Notes under the pieces: model-generated
Told to the model about the DNA's origin: nothing
Databases searched by the model: none
What the model saw: only the letters and a program-made list of their open reading frames with translations
In this document: piece by piece, positions 17,915-29,700 of the stretch
Layout of the letters: the number at the start of each line of letters is the position of its first letter
Numbering within the stretch: the first letter of the stretch is position 1
Made by a program: the position numbers and the translations under genes
Assembly: GCF_000755285.1 (NCBI RefSeq)
Contig: NZ_BBMK01000004.1
Span: 186,001 to 250,000, forward strand
Direction: 5' to 3'
Origin: Nonlabens ulvanivorans
Lineage (GTDB): Bacteria; Bacteroidota; Bacteroidia; Flavobacteriales; Flavobacteriaceae
DNA length: 64,000 nt

Positions 17915-18478
17915 ATGAAAACAATAGAACTACATAAAGGCAGCTTACTGGTTTCAGAACCTAATATTATAGGTGACGAATCTTTCTCTAGATCAGTAGT
18001 ACTACTAACGGAATATGATGAAAACGGAATTGTTGGTTTTATTCTTAATAAACCATTACAGTTTACACTTAATGATTTAGTTCCAGAAATAGAATTAGAA
18101 CTACCTGTTTTTCAAGGTGGTCCTGTAGAAATGGATAATTTATATTTCTTACATTCTATTCCCGATCTTATTCCCAACTCACATCTTATAGCAGATAATA
18201 TTTATTGGGGGGGTGGTGATTTTCAACGGGTACATCAACTTATTAGTGAAAATAAGATCACAGGTGATGAAATTAAATTTTTCTTAGGATATTCTGGATG
18301 GCATAAAGATCAATTGTTACAAGAAATTAAAGAGCGATCTTGGGTTATAAAACCTAACACCTCATCAGAACTTATACTTTCTGATGAGATTCATGGATTG
18401 TGGAAGAAGGAAATGCTTGAATTAGGTGGTAGCTATGAGTTATGGTCTAATGCGCCAGAAAACCCTTCATATAACTAG
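17915..18478 (+). CDS. yqgE: YqgE/AlgH family protein
   Basis: The protein has 187 residues. The N-terminal GSLLVSEPNIIGDESFSRSV, GIVGFILNKPL near residue 37 and FQGGPVEMDNLYFLH near 66 are characteristic of YqgE/AlgH. The biochemical role is unclear; in pseudomonads AlgH has been tied to alginate regulation. The family motif YWGGDF here reads YWGGGDF because a run of seven G at 18207-18213 adds one Gly. The gene ends convergently with the aminotransferase, overlapping it by 4 bases. Confidence 0.9.
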   Translation: MKTIELHKGSLLVSEPNIIGDESFSRSVVLLTEYDENGIVGFILNKPLQFTLNDLVPEIELELPVFQGGPVEMDNLYFLHSIPDLIPNSHLIADNIYWGGGDFQRVHQLISENKITGDEIKFFLGYSGWHKDQLLQEIKERSWVIKPNTSSELILSDEIHGLWKKEMLELGGSYELWSNAPENPSYN

Positions 18479-19311
18479 TTGAAAAATTTATCATTAAAAA
18501 TTTCTAACAATTCTGTTGCTAATTCTTTATTGAATTCTTTTTTTCTGTATTTATCGACGCTTTGAATTCCCTTAATAACATTTGTTGTAAAAATTTCATC
18601 AGCACGTTGTAATTCGAATGGTGACAGTGTTTCTTCAATAATTTCATAATCGAGCATGCGCTTTAATTGCTGTATGACTTGCTCTCTCATTAATCCGTTA
18701 AGACAACCATCTAAAACAGGCGGAGTTTTCACCTTATTACCCGTTCTTACAAAAACGTTACCAGAGATACCTTCAGTCACCATTTTTTTCTCATTAACCA
18801 GAAACATATCTTGATAATCATTATCAATTGCATATCGACCAGCAAGTACATTAACTATCTTATTGGTAGATTTTATTGTATTTAATAAACCAGATAGTAC
18901 ATAGTGGTCCTTAAATAATTCGGCTATTCGTTTTGTGTCATTTTGATAGACTCCATCCAGTTTTGTTGATTGAATACTATAATGTACGCCATTATCTAAC
19001 GGTGCATAAAAGCCACCAGACTTGCGCCATACCGTAAACCTAACTCTTGCGTGTCCGGTATTAAGGCTGTTTTGACTTAGTAATTCAATAATTGAATCTT
19101 CAATAAACTCTGGTGTAAAAGATGCTGGAATATCCATTCTTAAAATGCGCATACCAGACATGAGTCTAAAATAATGAGCTTCATAAAGTAATGGTTTCCC
19201 ATTAAAACATCTTATTGTCTCAAATATCCCATCTCCATAGAATGTTCCTCTATTGTCATATGCAATAGTAGCATAATTGCTAGATTTTAACTCACCGTCA
19301 ATATTAACCAT
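18475..19311 (-). CDS. Class IV (fold-type IV) aminotransferase, IlvE/PabC-like
   Basis: The protein has 278 residues and is a PLP enzyme of the group containing branched-chain aminotransferase and aminodeoxychorismate lyase. It starts MVNIDGELKSSN, then YGDGIFETIRCFNGKP near residue 30, RILRMDIP near 54, the likely PLP lysine in IKSTNKIVN near 143-150, and MVTEGISGNVFV near 178. The short length and YGDGIFETIR suggest the lyase (PabC-like) side, but substrate cannot be settled from sequence. The start codon directly follows a terminator-like hairpin and T6 run. Confidence 0.85.
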   Translation of the reverse strand: MVNIDGELKSSNYATIAYDNRGTFYGDGIFETIRCFNGKPLLYEAHYFRLMSGMRILRMDIPASFTPEFIEDSIIELLSQNSLNTGHARVRFTVWRKSGGFYAPLDNGVHYSIQSTKLDGVYQNDTKRIAELFKDHYVLSGLLNTIKSTNKIVNVLAGRYAIDNDYQDMFLVNEKKMVTEGISGNVFVRTGNKVKTPPVLDGCLNGLMREQVIQQLKRMLDYEIIEETLSPFELQRADEIFTTNVIKGIQSVDKYRKKEFNKELATELLEIFNDKFFN

Positions 19312-19316
19312 AAAAA

Positions 19317-19337
19317 AGCCCTGTTTAATTCAGGGCT
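19317..19337 (-). terminator. Terminator-like hairpin touching the aminotransferase start
   Basis: AGCCCTG-TTTAATT-CAGGGCT forms a 7-bp stem. On the minus strand it is followed by T6 and then at once by the ATG of the aminotransferase. It would end transcription from the START-like gene. Confidence 0.75.
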
Positions 19338-19345
19338 CAAAATTA
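19338..19345 (-). promoter_or_regulatory. Possible -7 element for the aminotransferase
   Basis: The minus strand reads TAATTTTG, matching TAnnTTTG, immediately upstream of the hairpin. If it is used, the hairpin would form the whole 5' leader. No clear TTG is seen at -33. Confidence 0.4.
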
Positions 19346-19361
19346 GGTATAGAAATTAGGT

Positions 19362-19751
19362 TTAACTAGAACCTAGTACTTTTTTTAACTCTCCTATTTG
19401 ATTTTCCCAAAACATTTTTTGGTCTTCCACCTCATCTTCATCATCTCCAAAATCTGTAATCATTAAAGAAACATCCTTTGTAATCTCATCGACTTGAATA
19501 CTCATTTCAAAATATTTTTTAGTATCCTCATCATAATCCCATTGAAAACGTGCTCTTTCTTCACTTACTCGTTTGATGATTTTTGCTTTTTCCTCAGATC
19601 CATCCCAGATAAATCTAAAGTACTCACCTCTACTATTTACATTATCTGCAAACCATTCTGACATTCCAGATGGTGTTGCGATGTATTGATACAATAATGC
19701 TGGTGAGACGTGAATAGGAAACTCCAGGTTAAATTTGATTGGTTCTTGCAT
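19362..19751 (-). CDS. START-like domain protein (SRPBCC fold)
   Basis: The protein has 129 residues: FNLEFPIHVSPALLYQYIATPSG at the start, MSEWFADNV near 30, FRFIWDGSEEKAKII near 45, FQWDYDEDTKKYFEM near 68 and a C-terminal helix MFWENQIGELKKVLGSS. This fits the helix-grip START/AHSA1-like fold that binds hydrophobic ligands. The acidic stretch DDEDEVEDQ near residue 103 is notable. The ligand is unknown. It is probably a single gene ended by the hairpin at 19317-19337. Confidence 0.85.
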   Translation of the reverse strand: MQEPIKFNLEFPIHVSPALLYQYIATPSGMSEWFADNVNSRGEYFRFIWDGSEEKAKIIKRVSEERARFQWDYDEDTKKYFEMSIQVDEITKDVSLMITDFGDDEDEVEDQKMFWENQIGELKKVLGSS

Positions 19752-19834
19752 GAGATAATTACTTTGATGGCAATATAGTAGATTAATCCTGAAAAGAAAA
19801 AATCAATTTCAGAAAAATATTAAGAGAATTAGAT

Positions 19835-19866
19835 TTGGTTAGAATAAAGAAATAAGTATATATTTG
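19835..19866 (+). promoter_or_regulatory. Promoter of the CAU tRNA
   Basis: TTG at 19835-19837 and TATATTTG at 19859-19866 are 21 bases apart, a good Bacteroidota promoter. The tRNA begins 28 bases later. Confidence 0.65.
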
Positions 19867-19894
19867 CAGCCGCTTAGGCAAGTTTGCTTAACAT

Positions 19895-19968
<74 letters not shown>

Positions 19969-19970
19969 CG

Positions 19971-19996
19971 AAAGTCCTCTTTTTAAAGAGGACTTT
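19971..19996. terminator. Bidirectional terminator between the tRNA and the LacI gene
   Basis: AAAGTCCTCTTT and AAAGAGGACTTT form a perfect 12-bp stem around two T, followed by more T. It ends both the tRNA transcript and the convergent regulator gene. Confidence 0.9.
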
Positions 19997-19997
19997 T

Positions 19998-21013
19998 TTA
20001 TTTTCTAGTCGTTCCTCTTTCTAACAATGTAGTCTTTAAGGTGTGAATACGAGTAACTTGCACCTCATCCTTATTTTTCATCAAGTTCAAAATTCTAGTA
20101 AAGGTCTTTTTACCTAATTCTTTAGAATGTTGATCTACCACAGTTAATTGTGGATATGAATACTTTGCCATTGTACTATTAGAATAACAGATTATTTGTA
20201 ATTCCTCTGGGACTTTAATATTTAATTCTTTTGCTTTATTGAGAGCCATTATCCCAGATCGTTGATCTAACGCTATTATCGCGTCGGTTTTCTTAGAACT
20301 GAGAGTTTCTTCCATCTTCTTCATAAAAACGTCGTCCTCATCCTCTAATACATACTCTAACATCAAATCTGGACAATTATCTACTTTTAATCTTATTCCT
20401 TGTTCTCTAAGTTGTCCAACACTTAATTTATTAATAGTAGATGCTACACATATACTACGATCTCCTTTTTTCTTTAAAAAGTCAACTAGCCTGGATCCAG
20501 AAGCGGCATCATCAACTATTATCTTATCACAATCTAAATCATCAATAACTCGATCAAACATGACTAACTTTAAGTTAGAGTTGAGAATTTCATTATAGTG
20601 TTCATATTGATTAAGCTCTTGTGTTTCCATAGAAGCAGCAATGATGAACCATCCACAGCCCCCCCATTAGAAAACATTTCTATATAATCCCTTTCCTTAA
20701 TATAAGATTCATTAGAAATACAGATTACAATCTTATAATTGTGTTGAGAAGCCTCTTCTTCTATTCCCATCAATACTTGACCAAAAAAATCATTTACTAT
20801 TTCTGGAAGTACTACAGCAATCGTTCTAGTCTCCCGATTTCGCAAAGATGCAGCTGCGGTATTAGGCCTATAACCCATTAATTTTGCGAGTTCCTTAACA
20901 CGTGTTTTGGTATCTACACTGATCTCTGCACTGTCTTTCAATGCTTTAGATACTGTGGATGTAGATAATTGTAATTTCTCTGCAAGTACTTTTAAGGTAG
21001 GCTTTTGATTCAT
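19998..21013 (-). CDS. LacI family transcriptional regulator (frameshifted as read)
   Basis: The protein has about 338 residues when repaired. The N-terminal HTH and hinge read PTLKVLAEKLQLSTSTVSKA, then GYRPNTAAASLRNR near residue 50. The periplasmic-binding-like domain has TIAVVLPEIVNDFFGQVLMG. The frame breaks near 20647 (one base lost in GGTTTC), close to a C7 run at 20659-20665; after repair it reads VDGFIIAASMETQE and continues to the end. Such regulators usually control sugar use. No sugar gene is adjacent, but the giant secreted-protein genes start 226 bases away in the opposite direction. Confidence 0.85.
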
Positions 21014-21067
21014 AGTAGTAGTTCTAAAAAGTAAAGATAGGTTTAAATCGTAATATTTTTAAAGAAA

Positions 21068-21083
21068 CGCTTTCGCGAAAGCG
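21068..21083. repeat. Palindromic repeat copy 5
   Basis: A perfect CGCTTTCGCGAAAGCG lies in the divergent gap between the LacI gene and the first giant secreted-protein gene, 55 bases upstream of the LacI start. Confidence 0.95.
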
Positions 21084-21238
21084 CAAAGAACTAGCTCATG
21101 GTTTTTAAACATTTGTTAATTATATCGATTAAATACAATTAAAAAGGGTTGTTTGACGATTTTACAGATGAAATGCTAAATTATACTGACATACTACGTT
21201 AATTTTACCGCACCCGAAAATATTAATTGTAGACGATT

Positions 21239-24200
21239 ATGAAAAATTTTACCTTCCTAAATTGTAAAAATCTCTTACTAAGTACTTTATTATTCTTTAC
21301 TGCATTACTTTCTGTTGCACAGACAAGCGAGGTGATAGTAACTGTTAACTGGCCTGCCTGGTCTGGTGAAAATTATTTACGTGTATATGACCCTAGTGGT
21401 ACTACACTATTAAATTTATGTAACCCTGCAAGTTGTTACTCTGGTGCAAATACTAGTTACAGCACATCTGTTAATATGGGCTGTTTAACTGATGCTAATA
21501 ATTACAGCATTAGAATGTATGACAGATATGGAGATCAATGGAATGGTACAGGTGCAAATGTAACCATCACTTCTGGTGGTAATGTGGTACTAAATACAAC
21601 GCATGGTGGTGGTTCTAGCTCTACTGCTAATTTTAATGTATATGGTGGTGGATCTGCTTGTGTATCGGGACCTCAAGAAATTGACATTTATGGTAATGGT
21701 GTTTTAATAGCTGATAATGACGCTTCCCCCAGATACTGTTGATGGAACTGACCTAGGTATCGTTGAAGGTAGTGGTACTTTAAGTTCTGTTTTTATTATT
21801 ACCAATTCTGGTAGCAATACTTTGAACCTTACAGGGACTCCTAGAGTTAATATTACTGGTTTAAACGCAGCTGATTTTTCAATAACGACTCAACCTAATG
21901 CAACTATTGCCGGCGGTGCTACCGAAGATATTATGATTAACTTCAATAGAGCTACTACGGGAACTAGTAATGCTACCATTACAATCTTAAGTAATGATAG
22001 TAATGAAGCGACTTATAATTTTGATATTACAGCTCAATCTGTAGCTCCTCAATACACCATGTATTATGAGAATTTTGATAATGGCGCTGCTGGATGGACA
22101 TCTAATAGTGGTTCTTTCAATTGGACGTTAGGTACTACGTTTGAAAAAGGTGAAGGAGATTACTGGTACACTGATAATTTTAATAATTACCCTAATAATG
22201 CAGAGGCTGTATTAACTAGTCCTTTAATATCAACAACGGGTTATACAAATTTAAAATTCTGGATTGATTTTAGAACTAACACTGCAGATACTGAAGATGG
22301 AATGCGTATCGAATATAGTGCAAATGGAGGAACAACTTGGGATACCTTGGGTGCAGTAGGTAGCGGTGATAACTGGTATAACGGTAATGACGCAGATGGA
22401 ATTGCAAATAATGCTCATGCATGGGTAGGTGATAATTCTAACTTAGATTCTAGTCTTAGTAGATTTGAAGAAGCATCACACGAGTTACCTGCTACTTTAT
22501 ATAACAACCCATTAGTTAGGTTCAGAGTGAGATTTGAGTCTGATAACAACGGACAACGTGATGACGGTGTTTTAATTGATAATGTTATCATTACTGGTTC
22601 TCCTCTAGTCTTACCAATGGCTACTGATGGTCCAGCAGACGTAAGTGATAATTTAACTTTATGGTTAAGGTCTCAAGACATACCTCAGACCGATGGTAGT
22701 TTGCTTACTAACTGGAATGACATGGCAATAGGTAATGATGCTAGTGAGATTGCATCTAGTGCTCCTACTTTTGCTAACAATATTGATCAAAATATTAACT
22801 TCAATCCAACTGTAAACTTTGATCGCTCTCAACAACAACATATGAGAGGTAAAGGAGGATTTAACTCTAATGATTATTGGATTGTTGTGAGAAGCTCTAT
22901 TAACATGACTAATTCTCTTGCGGGAGAAACAATGTTATTAGGTGCAAAATATGCTCCTATAAATCCCGCTAAAGATCCTTCTGGACTAGGTTGGGGGGGA
23001 CCAGTATCTGCAAGATATACAAATGAGGTTCTAGCTCATAGTGTAGGTACCGTTTCTGAAAATGATGCCAATAGCGGTTATGGTCGTGCATTTTCTGATG
23101 CATCAAGAACTTTTGATGATGTACATATTATAAATGTAAAAAACAATCCTTCAAATAATCAAACAGAAATGTATTTGAATGGTCGTAAAATTGATAATGC
23201 TACTGGTCAAACAACAATTAGTAATCAAACCTTAAATTTTGAAGGTTTTACAAATAAGCCATTTTATCTAGGTGCTGGAAGATATCAATTAAATGGACTT
23301 CCTTTTGAAACTCACTTAAATGGTCAAATTACTGAAGTTTTTAGTTATAGAGATAAATTAAATGCTTCAGTACAACAACGTATCTATCTTACCTAGCAAT
23401 CAAAAATGGTGTTTCACTTCACAACCCTACTAGTACTTTAGACGATCATAGAGCAGATTGGGATTATCTTAATAGTGATAATAACATTATATGGGATTAT
23501 AGCTCAAATACAAATTATAACTATGATGTAGCTGCAATAGGTAGAGATGATGATTCTGATCTTAATCAAAAGCAATCTAAAAGTGAAAATTCTACTTCAA
23601 TAGTAGCAATAGGTCTTGAAAAAGTTGAAGATTTAGGAACTGATAATAGTAACACTTTCCAAAACGATAAGGACTTCCTTGTATGGGGGACATAATGGAC
23701 AGGACTTAAATGCTTATGCAACTGTTCTAGATTACGATTTAGGAATTGTAAATGCTGTTGAAACTAACATAACTAGAATAAATCGTATATGGAAAATTAA
23801 TGAGGTTGCAACAAATGAGATTACTAAAACTGAGGTAAGAATATCAACATCTGATTTTAGTAGTTTACCAGCACTTACTGCTGACAGTAAATATGTTTTA
23901 ATCGTCGCAGACGACGAAAACTTTACAACTAATCTAGAAACAGCATTCTTTAAAGAAGATGGTTCTTACCAACGTGCAAAATATGATTTTGATGGTACCA
24001 AGTTCTTTACTATCGGTATTACTTATGTAAAGCAAGAAGAGCGCAGTATCTCATTTGATGGTATAGATGATCATATTGAAATTCCAGAATCTGATGGATT
24101 AGGTGGTCGTTTTACTTGTTCGGTTTGGATATATAGTGAAGGAGCTAATAGTACTAGCTCTAATAAGACCATTGTTGCAAAAAGAACAGGGAATTCTGGA

Positions 24201-26609
24201 TTCCAAATGTATTTAAGACCCGATAATAGAGTTGCTGTATGGTGGAACAATAGCAGTGCACAAGAAATTATCTCAAACACATCAGTAGCAGATAATGCAT
24301 GGAGACATATCGCTGTAACTTATAATGGATCTGATGTTACTTTATACATAGATGGTGTGATTGATAACACAGCCTCGCTAGTGCCTCCAACTGCAGATTC
24401 AAATACTTTGAGCATCGGTGCACGATTTGAAGACGAAAGTAATGTTATAGAGCACTGGAAAGGTGAACTAGACGAAATTAGAATGTGGAACATTCCTCTA
24501 TCTACAGATCAAATTAGATTTATAATGAATCAAGAACTGGAGAATAATTCTGATTTAGTAAATGGAACTATCATACCTTATACAGTTTCTAAAAATGAAA
24601 TTGCCTCATTAGACTGGGATGAGCTTAATGCTTACTATAGTATGAATAGCTTTATCGGTACAGCTCTTAACGATGAGTCTGTAAATGAAGGGTATGGTCG
24701 TATGGCAAACGAAAACTTTTTTGAACTTAAAAGTCAGACTGCTCCACTTCCTTATGAATCAAACGGAAATGGAACATGGGAAGATCAAAGCTCTTGGGAA
24801 AATGGTAATAAGCAATTTACTCCTGGTAGTTACAGAAATATAGATGGCGCTACAGTAAAAATCGATTGGAATATTGTTAGATCTAACCATGACCTTGATA
24901 TTTTAAATACAGATGTTGCATTATTAGGATTAATGTCACAATCTGGACAGATTAATGTAGATAATGATCATGGACTTACCATTACACATTATTTGGAATT
25001 AGACGGTATAATTGATTTAAAAGGTGAATCTCAATTAATACAGACCGAGGACAGTGACCTAGTTGCTACTAGTGCCGGTCATCTAGAAAGAGATCAACAA
25101 GGAACTGCAGATAAATTCAACTACAACTACTGGACATCACCGGTAAGTAGAATCAGCAATACTACTAACAATGACGGTTTCAGCATTGCTGGTGTTTTAA
25201 AAGATGGTACTTATGTTAATAATCCTCGTGACTTAAACTTTACAAGTTATAATACACGTGACGGCGCTGCAGGAACCGCTAGTACCGCAGCAACTATATC
25301 ATCAAGATGGTTATATAAGTATGGAAATCAAACAGGTGGTCAGTATTCAAACTGGCAACTAGTTGATCAAAACACTAATCTTAGTCCTGGCGAAGGATGG
25401 ACTATGAAAGGTACCGGTGCTGGTGTAACTGGAGACGAGCAAAACTATGTGTTTGTAGGAAAGCCTAATAATGGTGATATCGATTTACCTATTAATAATG
25501 GTAACGATTACCTAGTCGGTAATCCTTATCCTAGTGCACTAGATGCCCACGAGTTTATTAATGATAATCCTAACATTGATGGTACAGTTTACTTCTGGGA
25601 ACATTGGGGTGGTAACTCTCACCAGTTACAACAATATCAAGGTGGATATGCAATGTATAATCTTTCTGGTGGTTTAGGTAACGCAACCTATGGTACCTCT
25701 CACCCATCTATTAATCAAGGTGGAATTGCAACAAAAGAACCAGGACGTTTTATTCCTGTTGCTCAAGGATTCTTCGTTTCAGGAATATCTGATGGTACGG
25801 TAAAATTCCGTAATGATCAACGTCAGTTTGTAAAAGAGTCTTCTGGTAATAGCATCTTTGTGGCAGCACCTGGAAGTAATGCAAACAGTAATCCATATTC
25901 AGGATACAACACACAAGGTGATATGAGACCTAAATTTAGATTTGGCTTTGATTCTCCTAGTGTTATACACAGACAGTTATTATTAACGATAGATCCTAAC
26001 GCTAGTACAGCATTTGATAGAGGTTTTGATGGCTATCAATATGACACACAGACTGATGATATGTCTTTTAAAATAGGTAGCAACAGTTTGAATATTCAAG
26101 GTATTGATCAAATTACACAAAGCACTATTTTACCTTTAAATGTTAAGATTGGTACTACAGGAGTCATTACCATTAAAATAGATGAATTAGAGAATGTAGA
26201 TCCTACTCAAGGTATATACCTTAAAGATGGTGTTACTAACACTTACCATGATTTAAGAGCTAGTGATTACACTAGTCCACAATTATGGGCAGGTAATTAT
26301 AATGACAGATTTTTTATCGTCTTTGATAACCCTACAACACTTAGTAACAATGATGTAGTTATAAATGAAGATGATCTAATTATTTACACTCCTCAAGGAA
26401 TGCAAAGCCTTAACATTAAAAAAGGTGTAGAAATGACTATCGACTCTATCACCTTAACTAATATGTTAGGACAACAAGTTAAGACTTGGACTGTATCAGA
26501 TCAAAACGGAATCATAACTGTACCTACAGATCAAATCGCAAGCGGTAATTATATAGTTTCAATGTTAACTAACTACGGTGCTCAATCTAGAAAAGTAATT
26601 ATCCAGTAA
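21239..26609 (+). CDS. Giant secreted LamG-domain protein with T9SS type A sorting signal, copy A (frameshifted as read)
   Basis: The repaired product has about 1,790 residues. In order: a signal peptide (residues 1-28, ending SVAQ); a Trp-rich domain with NWPAWSGENYLRVYDPSG and YGDQWNGTG; a choice-of-anchor D-like domain (about 160-280); an extracellular domain beginning YYENFDNGAAGWTS; a LamG-like part with NLTLWLRSQDIP; a second LamG domain near 940-1090 (ISFDGIDDHIEIPES, WRHIAVTYNGSDVTLYIDG); a repeat-rich region; and a C-terminal sorting domain with NMLGQQVKTWTV and GNYIVSMLTNYG. The frame breaks at 21726 (C5), 23388 and 23685 (G5). T9SS exports such proteins to the surface, where LamG domains usually bind glycans. 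Confidence 0.85.
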
Positions 26610-26626
26610 ACTCAACTCAATCAAAA

Positions 26627-26668
26627 AATATCAGGATTCAAACCATGATTAGTTTGAATCCTGATATT
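26627..26668 (+). terminator. Terminator after giant protein A
   Basis: ATATCAGGATTCAAAC and GTTTGAATCCTGATAT make a perfect 16-bp stem with an 8-base loop. T-rich sequence follows. Confidence 0.85.
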
Positions 26669-26678
26669 TATTATGTCA

Positions 26679-26694
26679 CGCTTTCGCGAAAGCG
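26679..26694. repeat. Palindromic repeat copy 6
   Basis: A perfect CGCTTTCGCGAAAGCG, starting 11 bases after the terminator hairpin and 39 bases before the next start codon. Confidence 0.95.
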
Positions 26695-26732
26695 TATATC
26701 CATAAATCTCCCCATACTTAGGACCAATCAAT

Positions 26733-29700
26733 ATGAAACTTAATTTACTCTCTCTACTATTCTTCTTTTTAACCACAGGAGTTTTTATTTCTAATGCGCA
26801 ACAAAATAGCGTGTCAATAGACATTAACTGGCCTAGCTGGTCAGGTGATAATCGAATTGAAATATTTGACCCTAGCAATAACCTGGTCGCAACTTATTGT
26901 GATCCAGCACGATGTTTTACAGGTACAAATGGTAATTATTCTACGACTGTATCATTAGGTTGTTTACCTGTTGCAAACAACTATAGGGTCGTTTTAAGTG
27001 ATTCCTTTGGTGATGGATGGAATGGTGGTGGAAATATTGTCATTAATATAGGCACAGCAAATTCATATGTATTTGCATTAGGTGCAGGAAATAGCTCTAC
27101 AGAGAGTTTTAATGTTACTGGTAGTAATCTTTCCTGTAATACACCAGACATTTCTATCACCGCAAATAATATTGAAATAGCTGACGGAGCTACCGGAACA
27201 AGTACAGCTAACAATACAGATTTTGGAACTGCAGAAGGTCCTGAAAGAATCTATCAACGATTTACCATTAATAATTTAGGCGGTCAAGAGTTGATAATGT
27301 CTGGTAGCAATCCAGTGACTTTCATTGGTACTGGTGGCGCATATTATGATGTTGTAGAACAACCTACTGGTATTATACCTGGTGGTGGAAGTGTAAGCTT
27401 TTTCGCTTACGTTTCACGACCTACACCTGGTACAAGTTCTGCAAACTGTACTATAAGTTCTAACGATCCAGATGAACCTTCTTATACATTTGAAGTAACC
27501 TCAATCTCTACAGCAAGGAAAAGTGCTTTTTTCTATGAGAACTTTGATTCTGGAGCTAATGGATGGACTAGTACTGGAACAAATCTTAATTGGACTTTAG
27601 GCACCACTTTTGAAAATGGTGAAGGACTATATTTCTATACTGATAACTTTAATAATTATCCACGTAATGCGAGAGCTACTTTAGAGAGTCCTACAATTTC
27701 TACTCTGGGCTATACAGATATTGAATTTCAATTAGACTTTAGAACTAATACTAATGATGCAAATGATGGTATGCGTGTGGAATACAGTGCTAACAACGGT
27801 ATCACTTGGAATATTTTAGGTGCGCAAAACTCTGGTGTCAACTGGTATAACGGTAATAATGTTGATGCACTTTCTAATAATTCACATGGTTGGGTAGGTG
27901 ATAATTCCACTCTAGGTACTGCAGACAGCAGATTTGAAAACGCTTCAAATGAATTACCTGCTATACTTAATAACAATGCGTTAGTAAAATTCAGAATCGT
28001 ATTTGCATCAGATGGTGATAACACTAGAGATGATGGGGGGGTTCTAATAGATAATATAATTTTAAGAGGTATACCTAATATTGCACCTTTTGCACCAGAC
28101 GGTCCTGCAAATGTAAGTGATGATTTGACCTTATGGCTTAGAGCATCAGACATCGCAAGTACAGATGGAACACAAGTTATCAATTGGGAAGATATAGCAT
28201 TAGATAACGATGCTAAAGAAGCCGCTACAAACGCTCCTTATTATGTTAATAATGTCAGCAAGAATGTCAACTTTAATCCTGCAGTAGATTTTGACAGAGC
28301 AGCACAACAACATATGAAAGGTAAAGCTGGATTTAATTCTAATGATTACTGGATTGTTGTAAAGTCTACTCTAGATATTAGTAATTCAAATGCTGGAGAA
28401 ACAATGCTTTTAAGTGCTAAAGTATCTTCAGAAAATCCGGCAAAAGATCCATCTGGTCTAGGTTGGGGGACCCGTATCTGCAAGATATAATGATGAAGTT
28501 TTAGCGCATAGCGTTGCGACTGTTCCAAAGGATTTAGAAAATAACTATTTAAGTATGGTAGAGCATACAGTGATCCTACTAGAACCTTCAACGATGTTAA
28601 TATTATTAATGTTAAAAATGATCCTTTAAACAATACCTCAGAAATATATATTAATGGGAGAAAAGTAGATAACGCTAATGGATTTACTTCAGAAAGTGGT
28701 GAAACATTACTTTTTAATGGATTTTTGGATAAGCCTTATTATCTAGGTGCAGGAAGGTATCAATTAAACGGTTTACCATTTGAAACTCACCTTAATGGAC
28801 AAATAACTGAAGTTTTTAGCTACTCTGATCGATTATTAGTGAGTGAGCAACAAAAAGTTTATTCGTACCTCGCTATCAAAAACGGAATATCATTACATCA
28901 AGCTGCCAGTGCGTTAGATGATCATCAAGCTGATTGGGATTATGTAGATTCTGATGAAAATCTTATATGGGATTACAGTTCAAACACCACTTATAATTAT
29001 GATGTGGCAGCCATAGGAAGAGATGATAATTCTGAGTTGAATCAGAAACAATCTAAAAGTGAAAATTCTACTTCCATAATCGCTATAGGACTAGGTGATG
29101 TTGAAGATATAGGAACTGATAATTTAAATACTTTCGGAACTGATAAAGAGTTTTTGATTTGGGGGGGACATAATGGTGGTGATACAGACACAAGCCCTAC
29201 TCCTATTGCATATCAAGTTGGTTTAACAAACACAGTAACAACCACTACAGATAAAATGAATCGTGTTTGGAAAATATCAGAAGTAAATTCAGATATTCCT
29301 ACCGTAGAAATAAGAGTTCATAAAAATGATTTAACTGGTCTGCCAGCTGTTACTGCAAACATGGAATATGTTCTACTTGTTGCAGATGATGAAAACTTCA
29401 GTACTAATTTTAAAACACTTTTCTTTGAAGAAGATGGTGATTACTATAGAGTTAAATATGACTTTAATGGAGTAGAGTTTTTTAGTTTAGGAACAGCATC
29501 TATAGTCTATACATCTAGAGGTTTAGAATTTGATGGTACTGATGATCATTTAAATGTTGAAAAAGGTGTTGATTTAAATAACAACTTTACAATTTCTGCT
29601 TGGGTAAACAGTTATGGCGATAATGATCGTAATAATGCAAAAACTATTTTGTCAAAAAGGCAAGGCAATTCTGGTTACCACTTCTATTTAAATAGATCTA

